NCBI GenBank assembly: GCA_946221915.1
Contig: CAMIKG010000003.1
Span: 1-64,000 of the forward strand
Source of the DNA: an uncultured Erwinia sp.
GTDB lineage: Bacteria > Pseudomonadota > Gammaproteobacteria > Enterobacterales > Enterobacteriaceae
Direction of reading: 5' to 3'
Length of the DNA: 64,000 bases
Below, one piece after another: positions 17,949 to 26,287 of the stretch. The translations under genes were made by a program, and so were the position numbers. Every line of letters begins with the position of its first letter. The first letter of the stretch is position 1. The notes under the pieces are model-generated. The model ran no database searches. It was not told the origin of the DNA and saw nothing but the letters and a program-made list of their open reading frames with translations.

Positions 17949-19223
17949 ATGACAGATAAGCGCAAAGACGGTTCAGGAAAGCTGCTGTACTGCTCTTTTT
18001 GCGGCAAGAGCCAGCATGAAGTGCGTAAGCTGATTGCCGGGCCGTCAGTGTATATCTGCGATGAGTGTGTCGATTTATGTAACGACATCATTCGCGAAGA
18101 GATTAAAGAAGTCGCCCCGCATCGTGAGCGCAGCGCACTGCCGACACCGCACGAAATCCGCCATCACCTCGACGATTATGTTATCGGCCAGGAGAAGGCG
18201 AAAAAGGTGCTGGCAGTGGCGGTGTATAACCACTACAAGCGCCTGCGCAATGGCGATACCAGTAACGGTATCGAATTGGGCAAAAGCAACATTCTGCTGA
18301 TTGGTCCAACCGGTAGCGGTAAAACTCTGCTGGCGGAAACCTTAGCACGCCTGCTGGATGTGCCATTTACCATGGCGGACGCCACCACCCTGACCGAAGC
18401 CGGTTATGTCGGTGAGGACGTGGAAAACATTATCCAGAAGCTGCTGCAAAAATGTGACTACGACGTGCAGAAAGCCCAGCGCGGCATCGTTTACATTGAT
18501 GAAATTGATAAGATTTCACGTAAATCGGACAACCCGTCGATTACCCGTGATGTTTCCGGTGAAGGCGTTCAGCAGGCACTGCTGAAGCTGATTGAAGGCA
18601 CTGTGGCTGCCGTACCACCGCAGGGTGGACGTAAACATCCACAGCAGGAGTTCCTGCAGGTCGATACGTCGAAGATCCTGTTTATCTGTGGCGGCGCATT
18701 TGCTGGTCTCGATAAAGTGATTTCGCAGCGTGTGGAAACGGGCAGCGGCATCGGCTTTGGCGCGACGGTAAAAGGTAAATCGCAGAAAGCGACGGAAGGC
18801 CAGCTGTTATCACAGGTGGAGCCGGAAGATCTGATCAAATTTGGTCTGATTCCTGAATTTATTGGTCGTCTGCCTGTGGTTGCGACGCTGAATGAATTGA
18901 GTGAAGAAGCGCTGATTCAGATCCTGCGTGAGCCGAAAAACGCCCTGACCAAACAGTACCAGGCGTTGTTCAACCTCGAAGGCGTCGAGCTGGAGTTCCG
19001 GGATGAAGCGCTGACGGCGATCGCGAAGAAAGCGATGTCACGTAAAACCGGCGCTCGTGGCCTGCGCTCCATCGTGGAAGGTGCGTTGCTCGATACCATG
19101 TATGATCTGCCTTCAATGGAAGACGTGGAAAAAGTGGTGATCGACGAATCTGTCATCGACGGACAGAGCGAACCGATGCTGATTTACGGAAAACATGAAG
19201 CCCAACAGGCTTCTGGCGAATAA
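17949..19223 (+). CDS. clpX: ClpX AAA+ unfoldase of the ClpXP protease
   Basis: 424 residues, the E. coli length. The N-terminal zinc-binding domain has C15, C18, C37 and C40. The AAA+ module has Walker A GPTGSGKT, Walker B VYIDEID, pore loop GYVGEDV and sensor/arginine-finger region GLIPEFIGRLP. The IGF tripeptide that docks into ClpP is visible in SGIGFGATVKGKS. It recognises ssrA-tagged and other substrates and threads them into ClpP. Ends at a strong terminator before lon. Confidence 0.98.
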   Translation: MTDKRKDGSGKLLYCSFCGKSQHEVRKLIAGPSVYICDECVDLCNDIIREEIKEVAPHRERSALPTPHEIRHHLDDYVIGQEKAKKVLAVAVYNHYKRLRNGDTSNGIELGKSNILLIGPTGSGKTLLAETLARLLDVPFTMADATTLTEAGYVGEDVENIIQKLLQKCDYDVQKAQRGIVYIDEIDKISRKSDNPSITRDVSGEGVQQALLKLIEGTVAAVPPQGGRKHPQQEFLQVDTSKILFICGGAFAGLDKVISQRVETGSGIGFGATVKGKSQKATEGQLLSQVEPEDLIKFGLIPEFIGRLPVVATLNELSEEALIQILREPKNALTKQYQALFNLEGVELEFRDEALTAIAKKAMSRKTGARGLRSIVEGALLDTMYDLPSMEDVEKVVIDESVIDGQSEPMLIYGKHEAQQASGE

Positions 19224-19250
19224 ATAAGCAAAACAATCCAGTTAGTTACC

Positions 19251-19284
19251 AAAAAAAGGGGAAAATTTTTTCCCCTTTTGCTTT
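19251..19284 (+). terminator. Intrinsic terminator of clpPX
   Basis: An A-rich/G stem aaaaggggaaaa pairs with ttttcccctttt around 19254-19279 and is followed by gctttt. Confidence 0.8.
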
Positions 19285-19297
19285 TCTCGCGTGCTTA

Positions 19298-19327
19298 ACA
19301 TTGAATGTCTGACATTCATCCCCATAT
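19298..19327 (+). promoter_or_regulatory. Sigma-32 heat-shock promoter of lon
   Basis: TTGAA (19301-19305, in acattgaatg) and CCCCATAT (19320-19327) with 14 bases between match the RpoH pattern and closely resemble the E. coli lon promoter as I recall it (gttgaatg...ccccatata). Confidence 0.82.
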
Positions 19328-19472
19328 ACTCAGTTACCTGTGGGTTGACTGCTTAACCTTCCCTGAATAATTCGAGTGGCAGCAAAGCGGCAAGCTTGCG
19401 CATCTGCAACTGGGGTATGACGGGAAATGTGGTTCCCACCACCCTGGCGGACTATAACTAAGAGAGAGCTCT

Positions 19473-21827
19473 ATGAATCCTGAGCGTTCTGAACGCATTG
19501 AAATCCCTGTGTTGCCATTGCGCGACGTGGTGGTTTATCCGCACATGGTAATTCCGTTGTTTGTAGGTCGGGAAAAATCGATTCGGTGCTTAGAAGCCGC
19601 CATGGATCACGATAAAAAGATCATGCTGGTTGCACAGAAAGAGGCTTCAACGGATGAACCTGGCATAAACGATCTCTTCTCAGTAGGGACAGTTGCATCC
19701 ATTCTGCAAATGCTGAAATTGCCGGATGGTACGGTAAAAGTGCTGGTAGAGGGTCTGCAACGTGCCCGCATCACCACGCTCGCCGACAACGGCGATCACT
19801 TCACTGCCCAGGCGGAATACCTGGAGTCGGCGGAACTTGATGAGCGCGAGCAGGAAGTGCTGGTGCGCACCGCGATTAATCAGTTTGAAGGTTATATCAA
19901 ACTGAACAAAAAGATCCCGCCAGAAGTGCTGACTTCACTGAACAGCATCGACGACGCCGCGCGCCTCGCCGATACCGTTGCGGCGCATATGCCATTGAAA
20001 CTGGCGGACAAACAGTCAGTGCTGGAGATGTCAGACGTTAATGAACGTCTGGAATATCTGATGGCGATGATGGAGTCTGAAATTGACCTGTTGCAGGTGG
20101 AAAAACGCATCCGCAACCGCGTTAAAAAGCAGATGGAGAAAAGCCAGCGCGAGTACTATCTGAATGAGCAAATGAAAGCGATTCAGAAAGAACTGGGCGA
20201 AATGGACGATGCGCCTGACGAAAATGAAGCGCTGAAGCGCAAAATTGACGCGGCAAAAATGCCGAAAGAAGCGCATGAAAAAGCCGAAGCGGAACTGCAG
20301 AAGCTGAAAATGATGTCGCCGATGTCCGCCGAAGCCACCGTAGTGCGTGGCTATATCGACTGGATGGTGCAGGTGCCATGGAATGCGCGCAGCAAAGTGA
20401 AAAAAGACCTGCGTAAAGCGCAGGAGACGCTGGATACCGACCACTATGGTCTGGAGCGTGTCAAAGACCGTATTCTGGAATATTTAGCAGTACAGAGTCG
20501 CGTCAGCAAAATCAAAGGCCCGATTCTGTGCCTGGTAGGACCGCCGGGGGTGGGTAAAACCTCACTCGGTCAGTCTATCGCCAAAGCGACCGGGCGCAAA
20601 TATGTGCGTATGGCGCTGGGTGGCGTGCGTGATGAAGCGGAAATCCGTGGTCACCGCCGCACCTATATCGGTTCTATGCCGGGTAAACTGATTCAGAAAA
20701 TGGCGAAAGTGGGCGTCAAAAACCCGCTGTTCCTGCTGGATGAGATCGACAAAATGTCCTCGGACATGCGTGGCGATCCGGCTTCCGCTTTGCTGGAAGT
20801 GTTAGATCCGGAACAAAATATCGCGTTTAACGATCACTATCTGGAAGTGGATTACGATCTTTCTGATGTAATGTTTGTGGCGACGTCAAACTCCATGAAC
20901 ATCCCGGCGCCGCTGCTGGATCGTATGGAAGTGATTCGTCTTTCCGGTTATACCGAAGATGAAAAACTGAATATTGCCAGAGAGCACCTGTTGCCGAAAC
21001 AGATTGAACGCAATGCGCTAAAAGAGAGCGAAATCACTGTTGATGACAGCGCGATTATCGGCATTATTCGTTACTACACGCGTGAAGCGGGTGTGCGTAG
21101 CCTGGAACGTGAACTGTCGAAACTGTGTCGTAAAGCAGTGAAAGCGCTGTTGCTGGACAAGTCAGTGAAGCATATCCGTATCGATGGCGACAATCTGAAA
21201 GATTATCTCGGCGTGCAGCGTTTCGACTATGGCCGTGCCGACAGTGAAAACCGTGTGGGTCAGGTAACTGGCCTGGCGTGGACGGAAGTGGGCGGCGATC
21301 TGCTGACCATCGAAACCGCCTGCGTTCCAGGTAAAGGCAAGCTGACTTACACCGGTTCTCTGGGTGAAGTGATGCAGGAATCCATCCAGGCTGCACTGAC
21401 GGTGGTGCGTGCGCGTGCTGAGAAACTGGGCATTAATGCCGATTTCTACGAGAAACGCGATATCCATGTCCACGTACCGGAAGGGGCAACACCGAAAGAT
21501 GGCCCAAGCGCCGGTATCGCGATGTGCACCGCGCTGGTCTCCTGCCTGACCGGTAACCCGGTGCGTTCCGATGTGGCGATGACCGGTGAAATTACGCTGC
21601 GTGGTCAGGTGCTGCCTATCGGCGGCCTGAAAGAGAAACTGCTGGCGGCACACCGTGGCGGTATCAAAACGGTGTTAATTCCGGACGAAAATAAACGCGA
21701 TCTGGAAGAGATTCCGGATAACGTGATTGCCGATCTGGAAATTCATCCGGTGAAGCGCATCGAGGAAGTGCTGACGCTGGCACTGCAAAATGCGCCTTAC
21801 GGCATGCAGGTTGCCACCGCTAAATAG
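19473..21827 (+). CDS. lon: Lon ATP-dependent protease
   Basis: 784 residues, exactly the E. coli length. N-terminal substrate-binding domain (RIEIPVLPLRDVVVYPHMV...), coiled central region, AAA+ module with Walker A GPPGVGKTS and Walker B FLLDEIDK, then the serine-lysine protease domain. The catalytic serine is in PKDGPSAGIAM (about 679) and the lysine in GGLKEKLLAAHRGG (about 722). Degrades damaged proteins and regulators such as SulA and RcsA in the cytoplasm. Ribosome site AGAGAG precedes the ATG. Heat-shock promoter upstream, terminator downstream. Confidence 0.98.
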   Translation: MNPERSERIEIPVLPLRDVVVYPHMVIPLFVGREKSIRCLEAAMDHDKKIMLVAQKEASTDEPGINDLFSVGTVASILQMLKLPDGTVKVLVEGLQRARITTLADNGDHFTAQAEYLESAELDEREQEVLVRTAINQFEGYIKLNKKIPPEVLTSLNSIDDAARLADTVAAHMPLKLADKQSVLEMSDVNERLEYLMAMMESEIDLLQVEKRIRNRVKKQMEKSQREYYLNEQMKAIQKELGEMDDAPDENEALKRKIDAAKMPKEAHEKAEAELQKLKMMSPMSAEATVVRGYIDWMVQVPWNARSKVKKDLRKAQETLDTDHYGLERVKDRILEYLAVQSRVSKIKGPILCLVGPPGVGKTSLGQSIAKATGRKYVRMALGGVRDEAEIRGHRRTYIGSMPGKLIQKMAKVGVKNPLFLLDEIDKMSSDMRGDPASALLEVLDPEQNIAFNDHYLEVDYDLSDVMFVATSNSMNIPAPLLDRMEVIRLSGYTEDEKLNIAREHLLPKQIERNALKESEITVDDSAIIGIIRYYTREAGVRSLERELSKLCRKAVKALLLDKSVKHIRIDGDNLKDYLGVQRFDYGRADSENRVGQVTGLAWTEVGGDLLTIETACVPGKGKLTYTGSLGEVMQESIQAALTVVRARAEKLGINADFYEKRDIHVHVPEGATPKDGPSAGIAMCTALVSCLTGNPVRSDVAMTGEITLRGQVLPIGGLKEKLLAAHRGGIKTVLIPDENKRDLEEIPDNVIADLEIHPVKRIEEVLTLALQNAPYGMQVATAK

Positions 21828-21857
21828 TGATTTAAGGCAAATATAACCAAAAAGTGG

Positions 21858-21894
21858 GGCTGGCGGGTCAAATGGTGCTTGCCAGCCTTTTTTT
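21858..21894 (+). terminator. Intrinsic terminator of lon
   Basis: Arms ggctggc (21858-21864) and gccagcc (21881-21887) with a 16-base loop, followed by seven T. Confidence 0.85.
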
Positions 21895-22041
21895 GTCTCG
21901 CTAACTTAGGTAGCTGATCGAATTGGTAACGTGATCGATTAAACGTTGTCTCGACTCATCAGGCTTGATATAACTTGCAGCGCGTTCGCACAGGGCCGGA
22001 AGCTCGGGTGCGAGGTGAATAATAAAGAGGGGATGAATAGA

Positions 22042-22314
22042 GTGAATAAGTCACAATTGATCGACAAAATTGCTGCGAATGCTGACATTTCTAAAGCTGC
22101 AGCTGGACGTGTATTAGATGCATTTATTGCTTCAGTTTCCGATTCTCTGAAAGCAGGCGACGAAGTTGCGCTGGTAGGTTTTGGCACTTTCTCTGTACGT
22201 GAACGTTCTGCGCGTACTGGCCGTAACCCACAGACTGGTAAAGAAATTACCATTCCTGCAGGCAAAGTTCCCGGTTTCCGCGCGGGTAAAGCGCTGAAAG
22301 ACGCGGTTAACTAA
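22042..22314 (+). CDS. hupB: DNA-binding protein HU-beta
   Basis: 90 residues from a GTG start at 22042, reading (M)NKSQLIDKIAANADISK. GAGGGG lies 9-10 bases before this GTG; an in-frame ATG three codons upstream is too close to it. Small histone-like protein that bends DNA as HU-alpha/beta or HU-beta dimers. The prokaryotic signature GFGTFSVRERSARTGRNP is present in the DNA-binding arm. It sits between lon and ppiD as in E. coli and ends at a strong terminator. Confidence 0.97.
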   Translation: MNKSQLIDKIAANADISKAAAGRVLDAFIASVSDSLKAGDEVALVGFGTFSVRERSARTGRNPQTGKEITIPAGKVPGFRAGKALKDAVN

Positions 22315-22389
22315 GCGTAGTTAATTCTCCATTGAAGTAATTTCTTCGCTGGATTGAGGACTGCTAAAGCGTTCTCATGTAACATACCG

Positions 22390-22420
22390 GGCACATCAGA
22401 CAAATGATGTGCCTTTTTTT
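22390..22420 (+). terminator. Intrinsic terminator of hupB
   Basis: Arms ggcacatca (22390-22398) and tgatgtgcc (22405-22413) followed by seven T. Confidence 0.92.
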
Positions 22421-22561
22421 ATCGTGCTCTGTGACAAACGCGCTATGCGGATGTCATATGACTGGCCGATAGCTGCTGGCCTGAAAAGCAGCTGCGCTTG
22501 CCGCGCGGACGCGGGAGCTAAGCGTAGGTTTATTCACACTACAGTGGAGTGTTGGCATACC

Positions 22562-24427
22562 ATGATGGACAATTTACGCGCGGCGTCGAACCATGTCGTG
22601 CTCAAGATTATTTTAGGTTTGATTATCCTGTCATTTGTGCTGACCGGGGTGGGCGAATTTCTGGTCGGCGGCAGCGGTGATTACGCGGCTAAAGTGAACG
22701 GCCAGGAGATCAGTCGGGCGCAGCTGGAACGTGCGTTCGCCACTGAGCGCAATCGTCAGCAGCAGATGCTGGGCGATCAGTTCTCTCAGCTGGCGGGCAA
22801 TGAAGGTTACATGCAGCAGATGCGTCAGCAGGCGCTCTCTCAGCTGGTGGATGAAGTGCTGCTCGACCAGTACGCGAAAGAACTGAAGCTGGCGATTAGC
22901 GACGATCAGATCAAACAGGCGATTTTCAATCAGCCTGCTTTCCAGACCGACGGAAAATTCGATAACAGCAAATATCTGGCGCTGATCGGCAACATGGGCT
23001 TCTCAGCCGATCAATATGCAGAAGCGCTGCGCAAGCAGCTTACCACTCAGCAGCTGGTGAACGCCGTTGCGGGCACCGACTTTATGCTTCCTGGCGAAGC
23101 CGATTCGCTGGCGGCGCTGGTGTCGCAGCAACGCAGCGTGCGCACGGCCACGATTGATGTCACTAAACTGGCGGCGCAACAGCAGGCCAGTGAAACCGAG
23201 ATCAAGAACTACTACGAGCAGCATAAAAACGATTTCATGGCACCGGAGCAGTTCCGCGTAAGCTACATCAAACTGGATGCGGCGAGCATGCAGGAGAAGG
23301 CCAGCGACAGCGAAATCCAGAGCTGGTATGACGAACACAAAGCTGAGTTCGGCCAGCCGCAGCGTAACCGTTACAGCATTATTCAGACCAAAACGGAAGC
23401 GGATGCGCAGGCAATTCTTGACCAGTTGAAAAATGGCGCTGATTTTGCCGCTCTGGCAAAAGAGAAATCCGTCGATCCTATCTCCCGTCGTAACGGTGGT
23501 GATATGGGCTGGCTGGAGCCATCCACTACGCCGGATGAACTGAAAGATGCCAAACTGACCAGCAAGGGCCAGCTTTCTGGCGTGGTGAAATCGTCTGTTG
23601 GTTTCCTGGTGGTGCGTCTGGATGATATTCAGCCTGAGCAGGTGAAACCGCTGGCCGAAGTGCGTGACATCATCGTCAGCAAAGTGGAACAGGAAAAAGC
23701 CATCGATGCTTACTACAAACTGCAGCAGAAAGTGAGTGATGCCGCGAGCAACGACAATGAGTCGCTGGCGGGGGCTGAGCAGGCTGCAGGTGTGAAAGCG
23801 GTGGAAACCGGCTGGTTTGACCGTGATAGCCTGCCTGCGGAACTGAATTTCGATGCGGTAAAACAGGCGATCTTCAACGGCGGTTTAGTGGGTGAAAACG
23901 GTGCGCCGGGCAGCAACTCCGATATCATTACCGTTGATGGCGACCGTGCGTTTGTGCTGCGTGTCAGCGAACATAAAGCCGAAGCGGTGAAACCGTTTGC
24001 TGAGGTTCAGGCGCAGATTACTGACACCATCAAACGCGATAAAGCGGAAAAACAGGCGCGTGCTGACGCTGATAAAATCCTTGCTGACCTGAAAGCGGGC
24101 AAAGAGGATACGCTGAAAGCGGCGGGTCTGAGCTTCGGCGAAGCGAAAACCCTGACCCGCACGGGTCAGGACCCGCTGACACAGGCAGCCTTCGCGTTAC
24201 CACAGCCGGCGAAAGATAAAGCCTCGTACGGTAGCAGCGAAGATATGCAGGGCAATGTCGTGCTGCTGGCGCTGGACAAAGTGGAAGCGGGCACGCTGCC
24301 AGAGCAGCAGAAGCAGGCGATGGTACGTGGCGTGACGCAAAACAACGCGCAAATCGCCTTTGAAGCCCTGCTGAGCAATCTGCGTAAAGAAGCGAAAGTG
24401 AAATACGGCGCGGCGGCGCAACAGTAA
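22562..24427 (+). CDS. ppiD: PpiD periplasmic chaperone / parvulin-like protein
   Basis: 621 residues from MMDNLRAASNHVVLK at 22562 with GGAG upstream; the longer frame to 22409 shows no similarity. One membrane helix (about 15-34) anchors a large periplasmic part, inner membrane topology N-in. SurA-like helical N-domain, then a parvulin PPIase domain at about 265-355 containing NGGDMGWLE, then a C-terminal domain. It assists proteins leaving the Sec translocon together with YfgM. Followed by a terminator. Confidence 0.96.
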   Translation: MMDNLRAASNHVVLKIILGLIILSFVLTGVGEFLVGGSGDYAAKVNGQEISRAQLERAFATERNRQQQMLGDQFSQLAGNEGYMQQMRQQALSQLVDEVLLDQYAKELKLAISDDQIKQAIFNQPAFQTDGKFDNSKYLALIGNMGFSADQYAEALRKQLTTQQLVNAVAGTDFMLPGEADSLAALVSQQRSVRTATIDVTKLAAQQQASETEIKNYYEQHKNDFMAPEQFRVSYIKLDAASMQEKASDSEIQSWYDEHKAEFGQPQRNRYSIIQTKTEADAQAILDQLKNGADFAALAKEKSVDPISRRNGGDMGWLEPSTTPDELKDAKLTSKGQLSGVVKSSVGFLVVRLDDIQPEQVKPLAEVRDIIVSKVEQEKAIDAYYKLQQKVSDAASNDNESLAGAEQAAGVKAVETGWFDRDSLPAELNFDAVKQAIFNGGLVGENGAPGSNSDIITVDGDRAFVLRVSEHKAEAVKPFAEVQAQITDTIKRDKAEKQARADADKILADLKAGKEDTLKAAGLSFGEAKTLTRTGQDPLTQAAFALPQPAKDKASYGSSEDMQGNVVLLALDKVEAGTLPEQQKQAMVRGVTQNNAQIAFEALLSNLRKEAKVKYGAAAQQ

Positions 24428-24463
24428 GCCGCTACGCAATTTCTCTGCAACAGACTGCAACTC

Positions 24464-24487
24464 AAAAGGCCGCTTATGCGGCCTTTT
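24464..24487 (+). terminator. Intrinsic terminator of ppiD
   Basis: Perfect 10-bp arms aaaaggccgc (24464-24473) and gcggcctttt (24478-24487) with loop ttat; tail ccattttt. Confidence 0.88.
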
Positions 24488-24570
24488 CCATTTTTGGGTT
24501 TTGCCATTTGTTACGCCGGGCGTGCGGCGGTAGCGTAGCGCTGCTGTTAAACACATGGAGGAATCACAGC

Positions 24571-24900
24571 ATGATAAAAAACCGGCTGAATGCTTTAGCG
24601 TTTATTCTGGCTCTGGGCGCGGGGGCGCTGCCGTCAGCATGGGCGGTGGAAAGCCATCACGTGCAGGCGGAAACGAAAACGCTCAATGAGAGCAAGGCAG
24701 AAGAGGGGATTGTCAGTATCAACAGCGCCAGCGCTGAAGAGCTGGCAGCGGCGATGAATGGTGTAGGCATTAAAAAAGCTGAAGCGATTGTCAGTTACCG
24801 TGAGCAGTATGGTCCGTTCAGCGCCGTGGAGCAGCTCAAAGAGGTGCCTGGCATTGGCAGCGCTCTGGTTGAGCGTAACGCCGCCCGGTTAAAATTGTGA
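24571..24900 (+). CDS. ybaV: YbaV, helix-hairpin-helix ComEA-like periplasmic protein
   Basis: 109 residues from ATG at 24571, behind GGAGG. Residues 1-25 form a signal peptide (hydrophobic stretch ending SAWA). The C-terminal ~60 residues carry two helix-hairpin-helix units, ASAEELAAAMNGVGIKKAEAIVSYRE and PFSAVEQLKEVPGIGSALVERN, the ComEA DNA-binding fold. A DNA-uptake role is suggested by the family but not shown in enterics. Separate terminator downstream; position between ppiD and fadM as in E. coli. Confidence 0.92.
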   Translation: MIKNRLNALAFILALGAGALPSAWAVESHHVQAETKTLNESKAEEGIVSINSASAEELAAAMNGVGIKKAEAIVSYREQYGPFSAVEQLKEVPGIGSALVERNAARLKL

Positions 24901-24959
24901 TCTTATTCTCAAACTGGCGCTTCGCTGGCAGGCGCCTGAGAACAGACTGCTAACATGTA

Positions 24960-24990
24960 GAGGTCATACCAGTGGTATGGCCTCTTTTCC
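24960..24990 (+). terminator. Intrinsic terminator of ybaV
   Basis: 10-bp arms gaggtcatac (24960-24969) and gtatggcctc (24975-24984), one G-T pair, then ttttccttt. Confidence 0.85.
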
Positions 24991-25019
24991 TTTGGGCGGA
25001 CCGATGAGGCAATGATGCT

Positions 25020-25418
25020 ATGCAAACAACAATTAAAGTACGCGGCTATCATCTGGATGGCTTCCTGCATGTCAATAATGCCCGCTATCTCGAATTTCTT
25101 GAAGAAGCACGCTGGGAGTGGCTGGAGAACAGTGAAACACTGCGCTGGATGCAGCGGCATGACATCGCGTTTGTGGTGGTGAATATCAATATTAACTATC
25201 GCCGTCCGGCGGTGCTGGGCGATGTGCTCACTATTGACAGCCATCTGGTGAAAATCAGTGATACCAGTGGGGTGCTAAGTCAGAAGGTGTTACTGCCTGA
25301 TGAAACGCTGGTGGCGGATGCGTTGCTGACGTTTGTCTGTATCGATCCGAAAACCAAAGCCGCGCTGCCATTAGATGGCGAGCTAAGAGCGCATATGAAG
25401 ACGATGTTGCGCGAGTAA
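25020..25418 (+). CDS. fadM: FadM long-chain acyl-CoA thioesterase
   Basis: 132 residues, the E. coli FadM (YbaW) length, starting MQTTIKVRGYHLDGFLHVNN. Hotdog-fold 4HBT thioesterase; the conserved aspartate is D13 in HLDGFLHVNNARYLEFLEEAR. In E. coli it hydrolyses long-chain acyl-CoAs arising in beta-oxidation (FadR-controlled). No FadR site was identified here. Convergent with queC. Confidence 0.95.
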   Translation: MQTTIKVRGYHLDGFLHVNNARYLEFLEEARWEWLENSETLRWMQRHDIAFVVVNININYRRPAVLGDVLTIDSHLVKISDTSGVLSQKVLLPDETLVADALLTFVCIDPKTKAALPLDGELRAHMKTMLRE

Positions 25419-25488
25419 CGCTGCAATCTTTGCGCTCACGCAGATGATTCTGCCATGCTGTTGATGCAGGTATCATGAACGGTTCACA

Positions 25489-25523
25489 GGCCAGCCTTCC
25501 TGAACAATAGCGTAAGGCTGGCC
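25489..25523. terminator. Hairpin between convergent fadM and queC
   Basis: Perfect 10-bp arms ggccagcctt (25489-25498) and aaggctggcc (25514-25523) with a 15-base loop, placed between convergent stops. There is no clear T tract, so a bidirectional terminator is inferred. Confidence 0.6.
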
Positions 25524-25530
25524 GCAGAGA

Positions 25531-26226
25531 TCACTTCAGCCCGGTTTTGGCTTTCATTGCCGCCATGACCGCAGCGGCATTGGCCTGGTAATCGTTCAGC
25601 CCTTTCGCCCGCAGATGGCAGGCGGCACATTCGCCACAGCCATCACCTTTTATGCCGTTATAGCAGGTCAGGGTCTGCTGGCGCACCAGCGGCAGTTGCT
25701 GCCAGTAATCGGCCAGCGCCCAGGTTTCGGCTTTATTCAGCCACATCAGCGGCGTTTCAAAACGCACGCTGCGCGCCATACCCAGTTCAATCGCATGATT
25801 CAGCGCTTTAACAAATTCATCGCGACAGTCGGGATAACCGGAAAAGTCCGTTTCACACACCCCGGTGATCACTGCCTCTGCTTCTACCTGATAAGCGTAA
25901 ATTGAAGCCAGCGTGAGGAACAGAATATTGCGCCCCGGCACAAAGGTGCTCGGTAAGCCACTGGCGGCAGGGTCGTAAGTCGGCACCGGAATGTTGTCGC
26001 GCGTCAGGCTGCTGACCGCCAGTTCATTGAGCAGGCGCACATCCAGTACTTTGTGCGCCCGCGCGCCCAGTTGCAGTGACAGTGCCTGGGCGACCTCGAT
26101 CTCTTCACGATGACGCTGACCATAGTCAAAAGTGACGCAGTGCACTTCGTCATACTGCGCCAGCGCCTGAATCAGGCAGGTGGTTGAGTCCTGTCCACCG
26201 CTAAACACTACTACTGCACGTTTCAT
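25531..26226 (-). CDS. queC: 7-cyano-7-deazaguanine synthase (queuosine pathway)
   Basis: 231 residues, E. coli length. ATP-dependent enzyme converting 7-carboxy-7-deazaguanine to preQ0. PP-loop SGGQDSTT at 9-16, and a zinc site from C188, C197, C200 and C203 (CYNG...GCGECAAC). Cytoplasmic. It lies 61 bases downstream of ybaE on the same strand, the E. coli arrangement. Confidence 0.97.
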   Translation of the reverse strand: MKRAVVVFSGGQDSTTCLIQALAQYDEVHCVTFDYGQRHREEIEVAQALSLQLGARAHKVLDVRLLNELAVSSLTRDNIPVPTYDPAASGLPSTFVPGRNILFLTLASIYAYQVEAEAVITGVCETDFSGYPDCRDEFVKALNHAIELGMARSVRFETPLMWLNKAETWALADYWQQLPLVRQQTLTCYNGIKGDGCGECAACHLRAKGLNDYQANAAAVMAAMKAKTGLK

Positions 26227-26287
26227 ATCAGGCCTTCGTCATCTCAGTTTGCTTCATTAGCTGCGTATGGTACTGCCTGCGCCTGCT